From the NCBI RefSeq assembly GCF_023701745.1, contig NZ_JAJOZB010000001.1, positions 8,665,001-8,729,000 on the forward strand: DNA of 64,000 nt, in the 5' to 3' direction. A program made the translations under genes and the position numbers. The stretch comes from Streptomyces sp. RKAG293. Lineage in GTDB: Bacteria > Actinomycetota > Actinomycetes > Streptomycetales > Streptomycetaceae. Numbering within the stretch: position 1 is the first letter of the stretch; each line of letters begins with the position of its first letter. A model generated the notes under the pieces. That model saw only the letters and a list, made by a program, of their open reading frames with translations. It was not told where the DNA came from and did no database searches. Below, piece by piece: positions 60,072 through 64,000 of this stretch.

Positions 60072-60722
60072 TCACGACTTCCCGCCGCCGCTTCCACCGG
60101 TCCCGCCCCTTCCGCCACTCCCACCGGTTCCGCCGATCCCGGCGTGGAGGAATGAGGTCAGTGTTTCGATCGCCTCATCGTCGGACAACTCCCGGCCGAG
60201 CTGCGGGCCGCGCCCGGAGAGCCAGAGGTCGGCACAGTTCGAGAGCAGCGTAGTGAACATCGACGCCACAACCAGCGGATCGCCCGGCAGGTCGAGATGC
60301 TGCAGGTGGTCGGCGATGTGCCGGAGGTCCGGTTCCATCAACTCCCGGCCGCGCCGGGCGAACGACTCGTCGACGGTGGCCGCCTGCTGCAGAGCCACCA
60401 CCGTCGTCCGGTACCGCCGGTAGAAGTCCCAGTAGGCGGCCACGTGCCAGCGCACCACTTCCCGGTCGCGGAAGTCGTCGCCGTGGCCGGGGGCCACCAC
60501 GGACTCGTCGGCCTGGGCCAGCAGATCGGCCAGCAGAGCCTCGAGCAGCGACTCCTTGTTGGCGAAGTGGGTGTAGAAGGATCCGGCCGCCCGACCCGCT
60601 TCGGCGGTGATGTCGGTGATCTTCGTATTCAGGTAGCCGAGGCGCGCGAACGTCCGGACTGCCGCGGCCTTCAGCTCCGCCTCGGTCCGGGCCGCCTGCT
60701 GCTTGCGCACGCCAACCGCCAT
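60072..60722 (-). CDS. TetR-family regulator
   Basis: 216 aa. Classical N-terminus (RTEAELKAAAVRTFARLGYL, KITDITAEAGRAAGSFYTHF and KESLLEAL), a TetR C-terminal helical domain and an unusual Gly/Ser-rich tail (GIGGTGGSGGRGGTGGSGGG). ATG 60722 has GGAGG upstream. It is divergent from the FAD monooxygenase gene, with an operator-like element on the shared promoter, so it very likely represses that gene. Confidence 0.92.
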   Translation of the reverse strand: MAVGVRKQQAARTEAELKAAAVRTFARLGYLNTKITDITAEAGRAAGSFYTHFANKESLLEALLADLLAQADESVVAPGHGDDFRDREVVRWHVAAYWDFYRRYRTTVVALQQAATVDESFARRGRELMEPDLRHIADHLQHLDLPGDPLVVASMFTTLLSNCADLWLSGRGPQLGRELSDDEAIETLTSFLHAGIGGTGGSGGRGGTGGSGGGKS

Positions 60723-60745
60723 GCCCCACCTCCGAAATCCGGGTC

Positions 60746-60774
60746 TTGACAGCAGGCTAACCCACCTTTAGCTT
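60746..60774 (+). promoter_or_regulatory. Promoter and overlapping operator of the FAD monooxygenase gene
   Basis: TTGACA (60746-60751), 17-base spacer, TAGCTT (60769-60774), 6 bases before ATG 60781: a near-consensus promoter for a leaderless mRNA. The inverted repeat GCTAA-N7-TTAGC (60756-60772) fills the spacer and touches the -10 box, an ideal place for TetR repression. Confidence 0.75.
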
Positions 60775-60780
60775 GAATCC

Positions 60781-62280
60781 ATGTTCACTGAATCTGAATT
60801 CAGCGTAATGGTGGCGGGCGCCGGGCCGACCGGGCTCGCACTGGCCATCGACCTGAAGCGGCGGGGTGTGCCGTTCCGGATCGTCGAGAAGTCGCCGAAC
60901 CCGTACTACGGCTCGCGGGGCAAGGGGATCCAGCCCAGGACCCAGGAGATCCTCGAGGACCTGGAGGTGCTCGACCGGTTCAGAGCACTCGGCGCCGACT
61001 ATCCCGAGCTGCTGATCCGCCTGCCGGACGGCGGCACGATGACCCTGCGCATGGACGAGCTGCACGAGCCGATGCCCTCGGTCCCGTATCCGAACGTGCT
61101 GATGATGCCGCAGTGGCGCACGGGTGAACTGCTGGCCGAACGGCTGGCCGAGCTGGGCGGGGAGGTCGAGCTGGGGGTCGCGGTCACCGGCTTCACCCAG
61201 GACGAGAAGGGCGTGCACGTCACGCTCAGCACCGGAGAGCGCGTCACCACCCGCTACCTGGTCGCGGCCGACGGCGGACGCAGCACCATCCGGCGGCAGC
61301 TCGGGGTGGGGTTCGCCGGCGAGACGTATGACACCGAGCGGATGCTGATCGCCGATGTCCGTCTGACCGGCCTGGACCGCGACCACTGGCACGTGTGGCC
61401 CGGCGCCGAGTCGCACTCCATCCGCCTGGGGCTGTGCCCGCTGCCGAGCACTGACGACTTCCAGCTCACCGCGCCCGTGGTGGAAGGGACCTCCGCGGTG
61501 TCCCAGGACGACATCTCTCTGGCATCACTGCAGAAGCTCGTTGACGACGTCGCACCCGAGGTCACGCTCACCGAGGTGGGGTGGACCTCGTTGTTCCGGG
61601 CCAGCATCCGGATGGTGGACCACTACCGGGTCGGCAATGTGTTCCTGGCGGGAGACGCCGCGCATGTGCACTCGCCGGCCGGCGGACAGGGCCTGAACAC
61701 CGGGATCCAGGACGCCTTCAACCTCGGCTGGAAGCTGGCGAGCGGGGACGACACGCTGCTCGACACCTACGAGGCCGAGCGCCTGCCGGTCGCGGCCGGC
61801 GTGCTCGGCATCAGCACCCGGTTGCACGAGAGCCACCGAGACAACACCGAGGACGCCCTGCGACGGGACGATCCGATACTGCGTCAGCTGTCCCTGAACT
61901 ACCGCGGTGGGCCGCTGACCGACGCATCAAGGACGGAGACGGGCCAGTTGCGCGCGGGCGACCGCGCCCCCGACGCTCCGTGCGGCCCGACCCGCGTCTT
62001 CGACCTGCTCCGCGGTCCGCACTGGACGCTCCTGGCCTTCGACGCACCCGACGCCGATCTCCCACCGGCGACCCCGGACCTGCACATCCACCACATCGTC
62101 CGCCCGGACGCGCCGTCCGCTCCAGCCGCGCTCATCGACACCGCCGGCCACGCCCACGCCGCATACGACGTCACCACCCCGACCCTCTTCCTGATACGCC
62201 CGGACAACTACCTCGGAACCATCACCACCCCCTCCGGAACCCCCAACCTCCCTGCGTACCTGCAGCACGCGGCGGGCTGA
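60781..62280 (+). CDS. FAD-dependent monooxygenase (PHBH fold, rifampicin/PCP-hydroxylase type)
   Basis: 499 aa. Dinucleotide motif VMVAGAGPTGLALAIDL, the DG motif AADGGRSTIRRQL, and the GD motif GNVFLAGDAAHVHSPAGGQG are all intact, as in class A flavin monooxygenases. A C-terminal thioredoxin-like domain (about 395-499) is present, as in rifampicin and pentachlorophenol monooxygenases, without a CxxC. It would hydroxylate an aromatic compound or antibiotic with NAD(P)H and O2. Control by the divergent TetR suggests induction by its substrate. Confidence 0.93.
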   Translation: MFTESEFSVMVAGAGPTGLALAIDLKRRGVPFRIVEKSPNPYYGSRGKGIQPRTQEILEDLEVLDRFRALGADYPELLIRLPDGGTMTLRMDELHEPMPSVPYPNVLMMPQWRTGELLAERLAELGGEVELGVAVTGFTQDEKGVHVTLSTGERVTTRYLVAADGGRSTIRRQLGVGFAGETYDTERMLIADVRLTGLDRDHWHVWPGAESHSIRLGLCPLPSTDDFQLTAPVVEGTSAVSQDDISLASLQKLVDDVAPEVTLTEVGWTSLFRASIRMVDHYRVGNVFLAGDAAHVHSPAGGQGLNTGIQDAFNLGWKLASGDDTLLDTYEAERLPVAAGVLGISTRLHESHRDNTEDALRRDDPILRQLSLNYRGGPLTDASRTETGQLRAGDRAPDAPCGPTRVFDLLRGPHWTLLAFDAPDADLPPATPDLHIHHIVRPDAPSAPAALIDTAGHAHAAYDVTTPTLFLIRPDNYLGTITTPSGTPNLPAYLQHAAG

Positions 62281-62459
62281 CCGAGCTGGTGCCGGGAGTA
62301 CCGTCGCGGGCGAGCCATTCGGTGCAGTGCATGGCGTCATCATGCCGACGCCGTACGAAGGACCGCAGCCGGCCGCTCACAGCGGCAAGCTGAGCGCCCG
62401 TTCCGGCTATTGGAGCGATCGTTGGAACGTTTGTCAGGAAGCGTCGAGGAGGCCGGCGC

Positions 62460-63569
62460 TCAGTAGCCGTCCGCCGCCAGTCGGCCCGCTTCCTCCCAGG
62501 ACATCAACGGCCCAAGGCCCGTGAAGTAGGGCGCCGCCTCGGCCGGCTCGAGCACTGCTTCCAGCGTGAGCTTGCCAGGCACGCGCGGCAGGAAGCGTAC
62601 GGCCTGGTAGTGGTGCTGGAGGACCGGCGGGTCCAGGACGAGTCGGCGCGCGCCGCCGATCACGGGAATTCGGTCAGGAGTCGTCGCGCTCCATATCCAA
62701 CGGCCTGAAGGCTCGGCGAAGTTGAAGCACTCCACGGCGCTCGGCAGCTCTTCTAGGCGGTCCATGTCGATTGGGGCGGTGGCACTCAGTGCGACAGCCT
62801 CGGCACTGGGGGCATCCCCGGGTAGGTGCCCGCCGCCGATGAGGGATCCGGCCAGCAGGGTCTGGAGCTGGTAGTTGTCGGCGATCCCGCTCATCCGCAT
62901 ACGGAAGGCCCGTCCGGAAGCGCGGTCCAGAACCAACAGCGGCTCGTCGTCGAGGAGCAGGAGCGCGCGCTGGGCGCACTGCAGATCACCGATGTGCGGT
63001 TCGAGCCTGCGGGTCAGCGACACCAGCGTGTCCCGGTCGGCGGGTCCGTCCGGGGCGTCCAGACCCGCCCGAACCCGGGGATCCGCCAGGACGGCGACTG
63101 CGGCGCTCTCCCATCGGTGCACGGTGAGCCAGCCGAAGTACGGGGCGTGCCACACCTGCGCGTAGTCGGCCCCAAAGGCCTTTTGCTGTTCCGGGGTCGG
63201 CACGCCCGACGGATTCGGAAGCTCCTGCTCCTCACCGTAGTGCTCGCGCCAGAGCTCGGTGAACTCAAGGGCCTGCTCCATACTCGCCCGCAGGGCCGAG
63301 AGGACGGGGCGCGCGCAGGCGACCGCGTCGGCGTTCCACTCGACCAGGGCGCCCACGAACACGCCGTAGACGGCCGCATGCCACTGTGGCATCTCGCCCA
63401 GCTGCCCCGCGAGGTGCGGCCCCAGCTCCCGGGATTGCTCCGCCAGAGTGTCCCGGGGGAGCGCAGCGAGGGTCTGGTACGCCGCCTCCAGCTGGGAGAC
63501 GCTCCGCTCCGCAATCGCGGCGTCGAAGGACTCCACGGCGGAGCGGACGGCTGTGTCGGATGTGATCAT
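62460..63569 (-). CDS. Hypothetical protein
   Basis: 369 aa, cytoplasmic, no motif recognised. Residues 1-125 are helical (SQLEAAYQTLAALPRDTLAE), followed by a longer alpha/beta part with repeated Trp/Tyr/His positions (WHAPYFGWLTVHRWESAAVA; FNFAEPSGRWIWSA). Codon use is normal for its neighbours and the whole frame is well used, so it is real. Homologues are probably streptomycete-specific. Confidence 0.75.
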   Translation of the reverse strand: MITSDTAVRSAVESFDAAIAERSVSQLEAAYQTLAALPRDTLAEQSRELGPHLAGQLGEMPQWHAAVYGVFVGALVEWNADAVACARPVLSALRASMEQALEFTELWREHYGEEQELPNPSGVPTPEQQKAFGADYAQVWHAPYFGWLTVHRWESAAVAVLADPRVRAGLDAPDGPADRDTLVSLTRRLEPHIGDLQCAQRALLLLDDEPLLVLDRASGRAFRMRMSGIADNYQLQTLLAGSLIGGGHLPGDAPSAEAVALSATAPIDMDRLEELPSAVECFNFAEPSGRWIWSATTPDRIPVIGGARRLVLDPPVLQHHYQAVRFLPRVPGKLTLEAVLEPAEAAPYFTGLGPLMSWEEAGRLAADGY

Positions 63570-63698
63570 CGCCGCAGTCTAGAAGCCGGCTAGACGGAAG
63601 CGATGGCCAGGTCAGGCCCGCGGATAACCGAAGCGCGCAGGAGCGTCCATCGGATCCTGCCCGACCTGAGCCGTCCGGCACGATCCGCGTCAGACGTG

Positions 63699-64000
63699 CT
63701 AGCTCTGGGCGGTGGGGCGAACGACGATGTCACCCACGTCGACACCGTCCGGCTGCTCGATGGCGAAGGCGATGGCTCGGGACACCGCCTCCGGCGGGAG
63801 GGCGATCTCCATCAACTTGTCGATCTGGACCTTCGCAGCCGGGTCCATGCGGTCGGAGAAGTCCGTGCGGACGGCGCCGGGGGAGACGACGGTCACGCGC
63901 AGGCTGTCGCCGGCCTCCTGGCGCAGGCCCTCGGAGATGGTGCGCACGGCGTTCTTCGTGCCGGCGTACACCGACTGGAGCGGCACGACACGGAGTCCGG
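63699..64000 (-). CDS. Short-chain dehydrogenase/reductase, C-terminal part (cut by window edge)
   Basis: The last 100 residues of an SDR enzyme. The catalytic Tyr-x-x-x-Lys is visible (QSVYAGTKNAV), followed by the substrate-side helix TISEGLRQEAG and SPGAVRTDF (the PG motif after strand 6). The frame is open through the window edge, so the cofactor-binding N-terminus lies outside. Confidence 0.88.
   Translation of the reverse strand, partial: GLRVVPLQSVYAGTKNAVRTISEGLRQEAGDSLRVTVVSPGAVRTDFSDRMDPAAKVQIDKLMEIALPPEAVSRAIAFAIEQPDGVDVGDIVVRPTAQS

Overview
The window is very GC-rich with strong third-position G/C bias. Genes start at ATG or GTG, often behind GGAGG-like ribosome sites or with a -10 box directly before the start codon (leaderless). 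Gene content (PadR, TetR and MerR regulators, sugar ABC operons without their own ATPase, Tat-exported glycosidase, ricin-lectin kinase, many secreted enzymes) points to a chromosomal, accessory-rich part of a Streptomyces or close relative. No rRNA, tRNA, CRISPR array, insertion sequence or prophage was recognised.

Layout. 0-8.2 kb: DEAD-box helicase, two small unknowns, a secreted M9 collagenase, and a divergent Ser/Thr kinase with an outside lectin domain. 8.3-15.3 kb: a maltose/alpha-glucoside uptake unit on the minus strand (GH13 glucosidase, binding lipoprotein, two permeases, plus a second binding protein). 15.4-19.1 kb: a PadR / ABC-ATPase / FtsX-permease operon whose ATPase is frameshifted. 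19.2-26.5 kb: Tat-exported alpha-L-rhamnosidase with a perfect 18-bp palindrome at its start, an M20 peptidase, and a TetR/isochorismatase-type hydrolase divergon with paired operator-like sites. 26.9-32.3 kb: an FG-GAP secreted protein, then a 1308-aa secreted alanine-rich polymorphic-toxin-like protein overlapped by a 133-aa candidate immunity gene. 32.7-37.9 kb: M1 peptidase, adenosine deaminase, cold-shock protein and carboxylesterase. 38.0-41.1 kb: three overlapping genes, two resembling the two saccharopine dehydrogenases of lysine metabolism.

41.6-64 kb is a patchwork of single small-molecule enzymes and regulators (SRPBCC, alpha/beta hydrolase, O-methyltransferase, TetR + SnoaL, VOC, MFS, GNAT, MerR, quinone-reductase-type oxidoreductase, YCII, SLT transglycosylase, aminoglycoside-phosphotransferase-like kinase, TetR + FAD monooxygenase) mixed with decayed gene pieces. 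The decayed pieces include two TetR tails, a DUF1963-like fragment, a collapsed VOC gene, a frameshifted SRPBCC gene and a disrupted gene coupled to the kinase. This looks like a region of frequent gene gain and loss.

The most interesting items are the toxin/immunity-like pair, the saccharopine-type operon, the MalF-type permease with a bacterial-Ig-like insert, the binding protein whose lipobox cysteine is tyrosine, the leader-peptide/hairpin arrangement before a secreted beta-propeller gene, and the 8-bp repeat at the end of a tetR gene. All functions are read from sequence and family knowledge only; nothing was searched or computed.
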